A stretch of 64,000 bases of DNA from Planctomycetota bacterium (GTDB lineage: Bacteria; Planctomycetota; UBA1135; UBA2386). Position numbers and translations under genes: made by a program. The stretch spans positions 1-64,000 of the forward strand of contig JADLFX010000107.1 in NCBI GenBank assembly GCA_020849665.1, written 5' to 3'. Positions 9,454-18,829 of the stretch are shown here, piece by piece (position 1 is the first letter of the stretch; each line of letters begins with the position of its first letter). The notes under the pieces were generated by a model. It had not been told where the DNA came from. It worked only from the letters and a program-made list of their open reading frames with translations, and did no database searches.

Positions 9454-10752
9454 ATGGAACCGGCCAGCGCCGCCACGACCCGGGAGAAGGTCTCCTGGTG
9501 CCTCTTCGACTTCGCCAACTCGGCGTTCAACACCGTGGTCACGACCTTCGTGTACTCGGTGTTCTTCGCCCAGGTGCTGGTCGGTGACGAGCTGCGCGGC
9601 AACGCGCTGTGGGCCGACGCGCTGGTGATCTCCGGGCTGGCGGTCGCGGCGTTCGCGCCGGTCCTGGGGGCGCGTGCCGACCAGATCCGCGGCAAGAAGC
9701 TCTACCTCGTGCTCATGTCCGGGGTGGTGATCGCCGCCACGGCGCTGCTCTACATCCCCGGCGTCGCGCCGGGCGCAGATCGCGCGAGTCCGTTCCACCT
9801 GGCGCTGGCGCTTGTGCTGGTGGTCACCGCCAACGTCGCGTTCGAGGCGATGTTCGTGTTCTACAACGCGTTCCTGCCCGGACTGGGCGACGCCGCCACC
9901 ATCGGCCGCCTCTCCGGCTACGGCTGGGGCCTCGGCTACGCCGGCGGGCTGCTCTGCCTCGCGCTCTGCCTGGGGATGATCGGTTTCGGCGGCATCCCGG
10001 CTTGGCTGCCGGCGGACGGGCACGTGAACGTGCGCGCCACCAACCTGCTGGTGGCGGGGTGGTTCCTGGTGTTCGCGCTGCCCGCGTTCCTCTTCCTGCG
10101 CGACCGCACGCCGCGGAACCGGCCCGCCGCCACGGTCGGCGCGTGGGCGCAGGTCCTCGCGACCGTGCGCGCGCTGCGCGGCTACCCGGACCTGCTCCGG
10201 CTCCTGGTGGCGCGCCTGCTCTACAACGACGCGCTGCTGGCGTTGATCGGGCTGGCCGGCCTCTACATGGGCACCACGCTGGGCATGGGTCCGGGGCAGA
10301 TCGTGCTGCTCGCGATCCTGCTCAACGTGATCGCGGGTGTCGGCGCCGTGGGGTTCGGCTACCTGGACGACCGGATCGGGGCGCGGATCTCCGTGCTCGC
10401 CAGCATCGGCCTGCTCGGCGGGGGCACGCTCCTGGCGATCGCGATCCCCACCCAGGGCGCGTTCTACGTGGCCGCGGTGCTGGTGGGCCTCGGCATGGGA
10501 CCCAACCAGTCGGCCAGCCGCACGCTGCTCGCCCGGTTCACGCCGGCGGGGCGCGAGTCCGAGTTCGCCGGGCTCTTCGCGCTGTCCGGCAAGGCGGCGA
10601 ACTGGATCGCCGCGCTCGCCTACGGACTCCTGATCCGGGCCACCGGCGAGCAGCGCCTCGCCCTGCTGCCCATCGTCGTGCTCTTCGCCCTGGGCGCCGT
10701 CCTGGCGTGGCCGATCGACGAGGCGCGTGGCCGCGCACGGGCCGCCGCGTGA
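9454..10752 (+). CDS. MFS transporter, UMF1/Atg22-like
   Basis: The 432-residue protein has about 12 hydrophobic segments and the family signature WCLFDFANSAFNTVV at its N-terminus, typical of UMF1-type major facilitator proteins. The ATG at 9454 is chosen because upstream in-frame codons run through the tRNA-Glu gene and its hairpin. The substrate is unknown; eukaryotic relatives (Atg22) export amino acids from vacuoles. The stop overlaps the next GTG. Confidence 0.85.
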   Translation: MEPASAATTREKVSWCLFDFANSAFNTVVTTFVYSVFFAQVLVGDELRGNALWADALVISGLAVAAFAPVLGARADQIRGKKLYLVLMSGVVIAATALLYIPGVAPGADRASPFHLALALVLVVTANVAFEAMFVFYNAFLPGLGDAATIGRLSGYGWGLGYAGGLLCLALCLGMIGFGGIPAWLPADGHVNVRATNLLVAGWFLVFALPAFLFLRDRTPRNRPAATVGAWAQVLATVRALRGYPDLLRLLVARLLYNDALLALIGLAGLYMGTTLGMGPGQIVLLAILLNVIAGVGAVGFGYLDDRIGARISVLASIGLLGGGTLLAIAIPTQGAFYVAAVLVGLGMGPNQSASRTLLARFTPAGRESEFAGLFALSGKAANWIAALAYGLLIRATGEQRLALLPIVVLFALGAVLAWPIDEARGRARAAA

Positions 10753-12044
10753 CCGAGCCGCTCGAGGCCCTGGTGGTGGAGCTGCTGCGCCGCGCCGAGG
10801 GCTCGCGGGCCTCGGCCTCGGCGCTGCTCAGCGACGTGTTCCGCGCGCACGAGCTGAAGCCACGCCAGCAGAAGCGCGTGAAGGAGCTCTTCCACCGGAT
10901 GCTGGCCTGGCGGCGCCTCATCGACCACGCGCTGGCCGTGGCCACGCCCAACGGCGTCGCCCCGAGGGTGGCGGAGCCGCTGCGCTTCCTCGTGGCCCAG
11001 GTGCTCGCCGGTGAGCTCGGCCCCAAGGCGGCGCGGGCGCGGATCCCGTGGGTGGACTGGCAGCGGGTCGCCGCCCTGCCCGAGGAGGTGCGCACGCTGC
11101 CCGATCCGGTGCAGAGCCTCGCCCTCTCCGCCTCGCTGCCGGACTGGCTCGCGCGCCGCTTCCACCACGAGTTCGGTGCGGCGGCGGCCGAATTGCTCCA
11201 CGCGTTGAACCAACGCGCCCCGCTCACGCTGCGCGCCAACACCCTGCGCTGCAGCCGGGAGGAACTGGCCGCGCGCCTGCGCGAGGAGGGCATCGAGACG
11301 CGGCCCACGCGGTTCGCCGCCCAGGGGCTCGAGGTCGTCACGCCCGCGCAGCTCTTCCGCACCGCGGCGTTCCGGGCCGGCTGGTTCGAGATGCAGGACG
11401 AGGCCAGCCAGCTCGTGGCGGAGGTGGTGGCGCCGCCGCCGGCGGGCGCGGTGCTGGACGCGTGCGCCGGGGCGGGCGGCAAGTCCCTGGCGCTGGCGGC
11501 GCTGCTGGCCAACCAGGGCGAGATCCTGGCCCTCGACGCCGACGCCGGACGTCTCGCGGACCTGCGCCAGCGCGCCCGCCGCGCGGGGGCCCATGACATC
11601 CGTGCCCTGCGCGTGCCGCCCGACGCGTGGCCGGCGGAGGTGGAGGAGTTCGCGCGCCGGGCCGACCGGATCCTCGTGGACGCGCCGTGCAGCGGGTTCG
11701 GGGCGCTGCGCCGCAATCCCGACGCGCGTTGGCGGGTGGACGAGTCCGACCTCGTGCGCCTGCGGGCCACGCAGGTCGCGCTGCTGACCCGCGCGGTCCG
11801 GCTCCTGCGGCCCGGGGCGCGGGCGATCTACGCCACGTGCACGGTGCTGCGGGGCGAGAACGAGGACGTCGTGCGCGAGGTGCTGGCCGCCGAGCCGGGC
11901 CTGGAGCCGGTGCGGGTGGTCGAGGTCCTCGGCGGCGAGCGCGGCCGGCCGATCAGCGACCCTGACGGGTGCTACCTGCGCACCCTCCCGCACGTGCATG
12001 GAAGCGATGGTTTCTTCGCGGCGATCCTGCGACGCTGCCGCTAG
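10749..12044 (+). CDS. rsmB: 16S rRNA (cytosine-C5) methyltransferase, RsmB/Sun family
   Basis: The protein has 431 residues. A NusB-like helical N-terminal domain (~1-140) precedes a Rossmann methyltransferase domain. The SAM-binding motif is LDACAGAGGKSLALA; the two catalytic cysteines are in VDAPCSGFGAL (motif IV) and YATCTVLRGENEDVV (motif VI). It should methylate C967 of 16S rRNA from SAM. The GTG start overlaps the transporter stop. Confidence 0.9.
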   Translation: MTEPLEALVVELLRRAEGSRASASALLSDVFRAHELKPRQQKRVKELFHRMLAWRRLIDHALAVATPNGVAPRVAEPLRFLVAQVLAGELGPKAARARIPWVDWQRVAALPEEVRTLPDPVQSLALSASLPDWLARRFHHEFGAAAAELLHALNQRAPLTLRANTLRCSREELAARLREEGIETRPTRFAAQGLEVVTPAQLFRTAAFRAGWFEMQDEASQLVAEVVAPPPAGAVLDACAGAGGKSLALAALLANQGEILALDADAGRLADLRQRARRAGAHDIRALRVPPDAWPAEVEEFARRADRILVDAPCSGFGALRRNPDARWRVDESDLVRLRATQVALLTRAVRLLRPGARAIYATCTVLRGENEDVVREVLAAEPGLEPVRVVEVLGGERGRPISDPDGCYLRTLPHVHGSDGFFAAILRRCR

Positions 12045-12048
12045 CGAC

Positions 12049-13962
12049 ATGGCAGGCAATCTTCCTCGACTCGACTCGGAATGGCTGGAGGCCGACGGCC
12101 TCGGCGGCTTCGCGATGGGCACGGTGGGCCTCGTGCGCACACGGCGCTACCACGCGCTGCTGCAGGTCGCGACCACGCCCCCGACCGGGCGCGTGCTCCT
12201 GGTGAACGGTGCCGACGTGTACCTGGAGACCGCGTCCGGCACCTACGCCCTCTCGACCCAGGCCTACGCGCCCGACACCCTGCACCCGGACGGCGCGCGG
12301 CGCGTGGCGTGGTTCGCATCCGAGCCGTGGCCGACCTGGCGACTGCGTGCCGAGGACGGCACCGAGATCGAGCAGGAGATCTTCGCCGTGCACGGCGAAC
12401 CCACCGTGGTGGTGCGCTGGCGGCGCGTCGTCGGCAGCGGGGTCGCGCAGCTGCGCGTCGTGCCGTTCGTGTCCGGCCGCGACCATCACGCGCTCCACGC
12501 GGAGTCCGCGGAGCGGCTGCCCCGCGTTGCGCGCGACGGGGGGATCGTGACGCTGGACCTGGGCGACGGGCTGCCGGAGGTCCGGATGCTGGCCAACGGC
12601 AGGTTCCAGGCGCGCCCGGACTGGTATCGCCGCTTCCTCTATCGCGGCGAGAGCGAGCGCGGGCTGGACGCGGTCGAGGATCTCGCCACGCCCGGGGAGT
12701 TCGTCTTCGACCTGACCGGCGCCGACGCCCATTGGATCCTCAGCGCGGCGCCGCTGCCGCTCGAGGACCCCGTGCACCTGTCCGCCGGGCTGCGGGCGCG
12801 CGAGGCCGCACGCCGGGCACGGTTCGCCGAGCCGTTGGCACGGGCTGCCGACCAGTACCTCGTGCGCCGCGCAGATGGCCTGAGCGTGGTGGCCGGATAC
12901 CCCTGGTTCACGGACTGGGGGCGCGACACCTTCCTGGCACTGCGCGGGCTCTGTCTGGCCACCGGTCGCCTGGACGAAGCGTGGGCGGTCCTGCGCGCCT
13001 GGGCCCCGCACGTCTCCCAGGGGATGCTGCCCAACCGGTTTCCCGACCGCGGCGAGGCCCCCGAATACGGCTCGGTGGACGCGGCACTCTGGTTCGTGGT
13101 CGCGGTGCACGAGACGCTGCGGGCCGCCGCACGGGCCGGCCGGGAGGTGGGGGAAGAGGCCGTCGAGGACCTCGTGGCCGCCGTTCTCGGAGTACTCGAG
13201 GCCCACCTGCGCGGTACCCGCCATGGCATCCGCGTCACCGAAGACGGCCTGCTGGCCGCAGGCGTCCCCGGGTTGCAGCTGACCTGGATGGACGCGCGCG
13301 TCGGCGGACGCGAGATCACCCCGCGGATCGGCAAGCCGGTGGAGGTCCAGGCGCTCTGGCTCAACGCGCTGCGGGCCGGGGCGCTGCTCGACCCTCGCTA
13401 CGGCGAGCCGTTCACGCGCGCGCTCGCGTCGTTCCACGTCCGCTTCTGGAACCCGGACCGCGCCTGCCTCTACGACGTCGTCGACGCCGACCATCACACC
13501 GGGGCGATGGACGCGGCGCTGCGTCCCAACCAGATCCTGGCCGTCGGCGGACTGCCGGCCTCGATGGTGACGCGGGCCCGGGCGCGCGCCATCGTGCAGA
13601 CCGTGGAGGCGCATCTGCTCACGCCCCTGGGCCTGCGCTCGCTGGCGCCTGGCGAGGCCGGCTACCGGCCGCGCTTCGAAGGAGGGCCGGAACAGCGCGA
13701 CGGCGCCTACCACCAGGGGACGGTGTGGCCCTGGCTGATCGGTCCGTTCGCCGAGGCGTGGGTGCGGGCCGGATTCGGCACGCCAGCGCAGGCGCGCGAC
13801 CGGTTCCTGCCGCCCCTGCTGCGCCACCTGGAGGAGGCCGGTCTGGGCCACGTCAGCGAGGTGTTCGACGCGGAAGCACCCCAACGCCCGGGCGGGTGCC
13901 CGTTCCAGGCGTGGTCGCTGGCGGAGCTGCTGCGGATCCGGGACCCGAAGTGGACGCCGTGA
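12049..13962 (+). CDS. Amylo-alpha-1,6-glucosidase (glycogen debranching, GDE_C type)
   Basis: The 637-residue protein has an N-terminal beta-sandwich (LEADGLGGFAMGTVG, RRYHALL) and a C-terminal (alpha/alpha)6 barrel of the GH133 debranching family. The signature AGYPWFTDWGRDTFLALRG and the late DGAYHQGTVWPWLIGPF are clear. It should hydrolyse alpha-1,6 branch points of glycogen. No signal peptide is seen, so it is cytoplasmic. The ATG at 12049 is 4 nt after rsmB. A huge antisense open frame over this gene is treated as a shadow. Confidence 0.88.
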   Translation: MAGNLPRLDSEWLEADGLGGFAMGTVGLVRTRRYHALLQVATTPPTGRVLLVNGADVYLETASGTYALSTQAYAPDTLHPDGARRVAWFASEPWPTWRLRAEDGTEIEQEIFAVHGEPTVVVRWRRVVGSGVAQLRVVPFVSGRDHHALHAESAERLPRVARDGGIVTLDLGDGLPEVRMLANGRFQARPDWYRRFLYRGESERGLDAVEDLATPGEFVFDLTGADAHWILSAAPLPLEDPVHLSAGLRAREAARRARFAEPLARAADQYLVRRADGLSVVAGYPWFTDWGRDTFLALRGLCLATGRLDEAWAVLRAWAPHVSQGMLPNRFPDRGEAPEYGSVDAALWFVVAVHETLRAAARAGREVGEEAVEDLVAAVLGVLEAHLRGTRHGIRVTEDGLLAAGVPGLQLTWMDARVGGREITPRIGKPVEVQALWLNALRAGALLDPRYGEPFTRALASFHVRFWNPDRACLYDVVDADHHTGAMDAALRPNQILAVGGLPASMVTRARARAIVQTVEAHLLTPLGLRSLAPGEAGYRPRFEGGPEQRDGAYHQGTVWPWLIGPFAEAWVRAGFGTPAQARDRFLPPLLRHLEEAGLGHVSEVFDAEAPQRPGGCPFQAWSLAELLRIRDPKWTP

Positions 13963-13986
13963 CCGGACCGTAGACTCGTGACACCG

Positions 13987-16428
13987 ATGGCGCGACCCCT
14001 GCGGGCCTTCTCCCTGGCAGCCGTCGCGGGCGCGCTGCCCGTGGCGCCGGCACCGGCCCAGGAGCGGAGCGCGGAGGTGGTCCTGATCCAGGGCGAGCGC
14101 TACCAGGGGCTGCGCTTCGCGGGCATGCCCTGGCGGCCCGGCAAGGACCACGACTGCCTGGAGGGCAGCGGGCGCGGCAACGACCTCGTGAGCCTGGAGG
14201 AACTCGGCGAGGGCGACTTCACGCTGCGGTTGCGCGTGCAGCTCGAGCCGAACGGCCACGGTTCGGCCCTGCACTTCGGCGAGCAGCGGCTCGTGCTCGA
14301 CGGCGAGAAGCAGTCGGTCCACGCCGCGGGGCCGTGGTTCGGCAAGGGCGCGGTGCCGCTGGGCGACGCGACGCGGGCGTTCGGCCGGGGGCGCATGGTG
14401 GGTGTCGAGGTGAGCCGTGCGGCCGGCACCCTGGTCGTCAAGATCGAGGGGCTGCCCACCTACGAAGGCGCGGCCACCCCCGGCCCGGTGGGCGCCCTGC
14501 GGCTGGTCCCGGGCAACGGGCGCATGGCGGTGCAGCGCCTCGCCGCCGCGGGCGCGTGGCGGGCGGCGGCCCTCGATCCGAGGGTGGAGGTGACCCGCCT
14601 GCAGCCCAGGATCGACGGCGCCATCGACCGGGGCGTGACATGGCTGCTCGGCATGCAGCAGCGCGACGGCTCGTTCGGCCACGACGCGCGCATGTATCCC
14701 GGGGGCATGACCGCACTCGCGGTGTACACGCTGCTGAAGGCGGGGCTGCCGCTGCAGCACCCGGCGGTGCAGCGCGGCCTCTGGTTCCTGGACGGGATCC
14801 GGCCCGAACAGACCTACACGCTGGCCTTGATGATGATGGCCTGGCAACAGACCGGGGACCCTGCGCATCACCCGCGCATGCGCGAGATGGTGCAGGAGCT
14901 GATCGCATGGGAGACGCCGCAGGGCTACAGCTACCCGCGCGCGCACGAGGGCGAGCGCTTCGGCGACCTGCGCGGCACACCCGACCTCTCCAACATGCAG
15001 TTCGCCGCCCTGGCGTACAGCAGCGCCGTGCGGGCCGGGATCGAGGTGCCGGACGCGCAGTGGCTGACGCTCGTCGACGTGGTGCTCGACTACCAGGAGG
15101 CGCCGCGCGACGTTGCGGCCCCCGTGCAGAAGGGACGCACCGGGTCGGGCCGCCGCGCCATCGCGGGCTTCGGCTACCGCAACCGCAACGGCCCCTACGG
15201 CTCGATGACCGCGGCCGGCGTCTCGGTGCTGCGCCTGGCCCAGCTCCACCTCGGCACGCGGCTGCCACCGGAGGAGGCGCGACGCGTCGCCGCGGCGATC
15301 CAGGCCGGGACGGGCTGGCTCGAGCACAACTTCAGCGTCGCGACCAACCCGGCGCACGGCTACTGGACCTACTACTACCTCTACACGCTGGAGCGGGCGA
15401 TGGCGCTGTGCGGGATGGAGTCGCTGGGCCCGCATCCCTGGTACTACCTCGGCGCGCAGTGGCTGGTCGACAATCAGGGGCAGGACGGCGCGTGGAGCGA
15501 GGGGCCCTGGTACCGCAGCGAACCCGACACCTGTTTCGCCATCCTCTTCCTGCGGCGTGCCATGCACTCGGCGCTCACCGGCGAGCCGCCGCGCCGGCGC
15601 GGCGATCTGCACGTCAGCGAGGATCGCAGGTCCGACGTGCAGATCCGCGGCACGGGCACCTACGAACTCACGCTGACCCTGAGCGGTTTCGGCGACGCGG
15701 TTCGTGCGCGGCACGGCGACGCGCAGGGCCGCTTGCGCGTGGCGAAGGTCGAATGGCTGGTGGACGGTGCCGTGGCGGCGACCGTTCCGGGCGATCCGAC
15801 GCGGCCCTTCGCCCAGGAGGCATACGCGGCCCAGGTCGTGCTCCGCAGCCGGGGCAAGCACAAGGTCACGGCCCGGGTCCATCTGGCCGACGCGGAGGCC
15901 GAGTCCGGGAGCGCCGTGGTCGAAGGCCCCGGCTTCACGGTGCAGGTCGACTCGGCACTGGAGCCCTGGATGCAGGAGGCCGCCACCGCCCGCCAGCGCA
16001 ACCTCCTGGTCGGACAGGAGTGCGTCGCGACGGCCAGCAGCCGCAACGGCAACGAGCAGCCCGACCACGCCTGCGACGGCGTGCAGGCCACCCGCTGGGT
16101 GTGTGGCAAGGACGACGCGGAGCCGGCCCTGACCCTCGCCCCAGCCGCTCCCCTGCGCGCCAACACCGTGGTGCTCTCGCCGGCCTGCAGCCACGATCGC
16201 ATCGCCGGCCGTTACGACCGGATCCGGCGGGTCGAAGTCCGGGTGAACGGCGAGAAGAAGCCCATGGTGGTGGAACTGGTCGCCGACGAACGCGCGCCCA
16301 CGTCGGTCGCACTGGGCCGGACGCTCGCGATCTCGCGGCTGGACGTCCGCGTGGTCGAGCGGGAGCCCGGCGGACAGTGGAAGGGGCACTGCGGCTTCAG
16401 CGAGATCGCGCTGGAGTTGCGGCGCTGA
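13987..16428 (+). CDS. Secreted terpenoid-cyclase-like toroid protein with discoidin-like end
   Basis: The 813-residue protein begins with a signal peptide ending APAPAQ. Residues ~55-200 look like a beta-sandwich (3-keto-disaccharide hydrolase/LamG-like). The middle (residues 210-520) has alpha-toroid repeats of the prenyltransferase/squalene-oxidase fold (WLLGMQQRDGSFG, GGMTALAVYTLLKAG, NQGQDGAWSEGPWY). The C-terminus (ATASSRNGNEQPDHACDG ... VLSPACSHDR) resembles an F5/8 type C carbohydrate-binding domain. Such proteins are frequent in planctomycetes; no cyclase DXDD motif is seen, so enzymatic cyclisation is unlikely. The ATG at 13987 is chosen over the GTG at 13978. Confidence 0.75.
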   Translation: MARPLRAFSLAAVAGALPVAPAPAQERSAEVVLIQGERYQGLRFAGMPWRPGKDHDCLEGSGRGNDLVSLEELGEGDFTLRLRVQLEPNGHGSALHFGEQRLVLDGEKQSVHAAGPWFGKGAVPLGDATRAFGRGRMVGVEVSRAAGTLVVKIEGLPTYEGAATPGPVGALRLVPGNGRMAVQRLAAAGAWRAAALDPRVEVTRLQPRIDGAIDRGVTWLLGMQQRDGSFGHDARMYPGGMTALAVYTLLKAGLPLQHPAVQRGLWFLDGIRPEQTYTLALMMMAWQQTGDPAHHPRMREMVQELIAWETPQGYSYPRAHEGERFGDLRGTPDLSNMQFAALAYSSAVRAGIEVPDAQWLTLVDVVLDYQEAPRDVAAPVQKGRTGSGRRAIAGFGYRNRNGPYGSMTAAGVSVLRLAQLHLGTRLPPEEARRVAAAIQAGTGWLEHNFSVATNPAHGYWTYYYLYTLERAMALCGMESLGPHPWYYLGAQWLVDNQGQDGAWSEGPWYRSEPDTCFAILFLRRAMHSALTGEPPRRRGDLHVSEDRRSDVQIRGTGTYELTLTLSGFGDAVRARHGDAQGRLRVAKVEWLVDGAVAATVPGDPTRPFAQEAYAAQVVLRSRGKHKVTARVHLADAEAESGSAVVEGPGFTVQVDSALEPWMQEAATARQRNLLVGQECVATASSRNGNEQPDHACDGVQATRWVCGKDDAEPALTLAPAAPLRANTVVLSPACSHDRIAGRYDRIRRVEVRVNGEKKPMVVELVADERAPTSVALGRTLAISRLDVRVVEREPGGQWKGHCGFSEIALELRR

Positions 16429-16570
16429 GTCCAGCGCGGCCCGGGGCGGTTCGGGGGCGAAGGTAGCCGACGCTGCATGGCGGCTCCGCGCCGCGCGACC
16501 GGTCTCGCGGCGGGACGGCCATGCCGCCCGCCGGGTGGCGGGGCCCGCGTGGGGCGCCTACCCTGGGTGA

Positions 16571-18829
16571 ATGCCTCGCGGTCTCGTCGCCCTGCTCCTC
16601 GCCCTGGCGCTGCCCGCCCAGGAGCCGCCCGTCCTGGCCACGCGCTTCGCGCGGGACGTCGTCGCGCAGGCGCCGCGCCCCGAGCACCCGCGGGCCTGGC
16701 GCCGGCCGGACGCCCGCTGGCGCTCCCTCAACGGGCCGTGGCGCCTCTTCGTCGGCGACGAGCCGGCGGCGCGCACGGTGGTGGTCCCGTTCGCCCCGGA
16801 GAGCCGCCTCTCGGGGCTCGCACTCGGACAGCGGCTCCTGCCGCGCCTGCGCTACGAGCGCGAGCTCGAGATCCCCGGCGAGTGGGCCGGCCGGCGCGTG
16901 CTGCTGCACTTCGAGGCGGTGGACTGGCAGGCCAGGGCGTGGCTCGACGACCGCGAACTCGGCAGCCACCGCGGCGGCTACGACCCGTTCACGTTCGACC
17001 TCGGCGTGGCCGGCGGACCCGCGACGCATCGGCTCCGGGTCGAGGTGCACGATCCCGGCGACATCCGGCAGGACGGCTGGCAGCCGCGCGGCAAGCAGCT
17101 GGGATCGCAGGGGATCTTCTACACGCGTACGTCGGGGATCTGGCAGAGCGTCTGGCTGGAGGCCGTGCCGGTCGTGGCGCTCGACGAAGTGCGGGTCGCG
17201 ACCACGCACGAGGGCGAGGTGCGCGTGGCGGCGAGCGTGCGCGGCACGGCGCAGGGTCCGTTGCGCCTGGCGGTCGAGGTGCGCGGTCCGGGCAAGGACG
17301 GCGCCACCCTGGAGCAGAGGCAGGAAGTGCCGCTGGCCGGGGACACGCGGCCCCCAGCGCTGCGGGTCGAGGGCGTGCGCCCGTGGGCACCGGGTTCCCC
17401 CGTGCTCTACGAAGTGACCGTGCACCTGCTCGAGGGCGGGAAGCCGGTGGACGCGCTGCGCGGGCGGGTCGGGTTCCGCAGCGTGGCGTGGCGCGACGGG
17501 CGCTTCCATCTCAACGGCGCGCCGCTCTTCCTGCGCGGCGTGCTCGACCAGGGCTACTGGCCGGAGAGCGGGCTCACCGCGCCGACACGCGAGGCACTGG
17601 TCGAGGACGCGCGGCTGGCCCTGCGGCTGGGGTTCAACCTGGTGCGCAAGCACGTCAAGGTCGAGGAGGCGGCCTGGTACGAGGCCTGCGACGAGCTCGG
17701 CCTCCTCGTGATGCAGGACATGGTCGCGAGCTACGCGCTGGACAAACAGGAGGCCAAGGACAACTACCTCGCCGAGATGACCGCCATGGTGCGGAAGCTG
17801 GCCAACCACCCGAGCGTGGTGCACTGGGTCGCCTTCAACGAGGACTGGGGCAGGCCAGGCGCCTTCCAGGAGGTGGCGGTGCAGCACCTGCGGCGCCTCG
17901 ACCCCACGCGCGGCGTGACCGATGCCTCGGGCTGGACCCAGCGGGACGACACGGACATCACCGACGTCCACGACTACGGCGCCGACCTCCTGCGCCATTC
18001 GGCCAAGGAGCGACGCCGGCCGCTGATCCTCGGCGAGATGGGCGGGGTGGCCTTCGCCCTGCCCGGGCACACGTGGACCGAGGGCTGGGGCTACTCGCGC
18101 GCGCGCTCGCCCGAGGGATTCCTGCGGCGGATCCAGATGCTCTGCGGGCAGGTGTATCGGGCGGAGAACCTGGCCGGCTTCGTTTGGACCCAGCTCACCG
18201 ACGTCGAGCAGGAGATCAACGGGCTGGTGCATTACGACCGCACGCCGAAGGTTGGCGCCCCGGAGCGCGACCACGCGGAGATCGCCGCGCGGATCCGGGG
18301 CGAGGTGCCCGCGGTGGCCGCGGTGACGCCGAGCGAGTGGTGGTTGCTCGGACCATTCCCCCAGCCGGAGCGCGTGCGCGACGCCCAGGACGACGCAGGC
18401 AACCGCGCGATCCTCGAACGCTATCTGCACACGCCCTGCGTCCCCGACGAGGGCGGGCTCTCGCCGGCAGCCGGCGGACGGGTCGCCGATCGTCCGTGGC
18501 GCCAGGTTCCGGCGCAGGGTGCGATGCTCGACCTGCGCGCCGTCCTGGGCAACGCCATGGAGCACGGCGTCGTCTATGCCGTGGCGGTCCTGCCCAGCGA
18601 TCGGGACCAGCGCGTGGCGCTGGCGTTCGGTTCGGACGATGCGGCGCGCGTGTGGGTGAACGGTGCGAAGGTGCACGAGGCCGTGGCGGTGCGCGGCGTG
18701 GATCCCTGGGCCGACGAGATCCCCGGGGTGAACCTGCGCGCGGGCCGCAATCTCGTGGTCGTGAAGATCGCGCAGGGGCTCTTCGGGTGCGGCGTGGCTG
18801 TCTCGTACGAGGCGGGACATGGCCGCTGA
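16571..18829 (+). CDS. Secreted glycoside hydrolase family 2 protein
   Basis: The protein has 752 residues with a short signal peptide (MPRGLVALLLALALPAQ). GH2 order is seen: sugar-binding sandwich (~40-200), immunoglobulin-like domain (~200-300), then the TIM barrel. The acid/base Glu is in AFNEDWG (E424) and the nucleophile Glu in ILGEMGG (E489). After the barrel, residues ~575-752 form an extra domain (WWLLGPFP ... FGSDDAARVWVNGAKV) of a type often appended to planctomycete secreted proteins. The substrate (beta-galactoside, mannoside or glucuronide) cannot be decided. Its 3' end overlaps the ligase gene by 11 nt. Confidence 0.85.
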   Translation: MPRGLVALLLALALPAQEPPVLATRFARDVVAQAPRPEHPRAWRRPDARWRSLNGPWRLFVGDEPAARTVVVPFAPESRLSGLALGQRLLPRLRYERELEIPGEWAGRRVLLHFEAVDWQARAWLDDRELGSHRGGYDPFTFDLGVAGGPATHRLRVEVHDPGDIRQDGWQPRGKQLGSQGIFYTRTSGIWQSVWLEAVPVVALDEVRVATTHEGEVRVAASVRGTAQGPLRLAVEVRGPGKDGATLEQRQEVPLAGDTRPPALRVEGVRPWAPGSPVLYEVTVHLLEGGKPVDALRGRVGFRSVAWRDGRFHLNGAPLFLRGVLDQGYWPESGLTAPTREALVEDARLALRLGFNLVRKHVKVEEAAWYEACDELGLLVMQDMVASYALDKQEAKDNYLAEMTAMVRKLANHPSVVHWVAFNEDWGRPGAFQEVAVQHLRRLDPTRGVTDASGWTQRDDTDITDVHDYGADLLRHSAKERRRPLILGEMGGVAFALPGHTWTEGWGYSRARSPEGFLRRIQMLCGQVYRAENLAGFVWTQLTDVEQEINGLVHYDRTPKVGAPERDHAEIAARIRGEVPAVAAVTPSEWWLLGPFPQPERVRDAQDDAGNRAILERYLHTPCVPDEGGLSPAAGGRVADRPWRQVPAQGAMLDLRAVLGNAMEHGVVYAVAVLPSDRDQRVALAFGSDDAARVWVNGAKVHEAVAVRGVDPWADEIPGVNLRAGRNLVVVKIAQGLFGCGVAVSYEAGHGR

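Noticed and set aside
11953-16389. A 1,478-codon open frame on the minus strand
   Set aside because: It lies antisense to three well-supported genes (rsmB end, debranching enzyme, toroid protein). Its His/Arg/Gly-rich composition is that of a GC-driven shadow frame.
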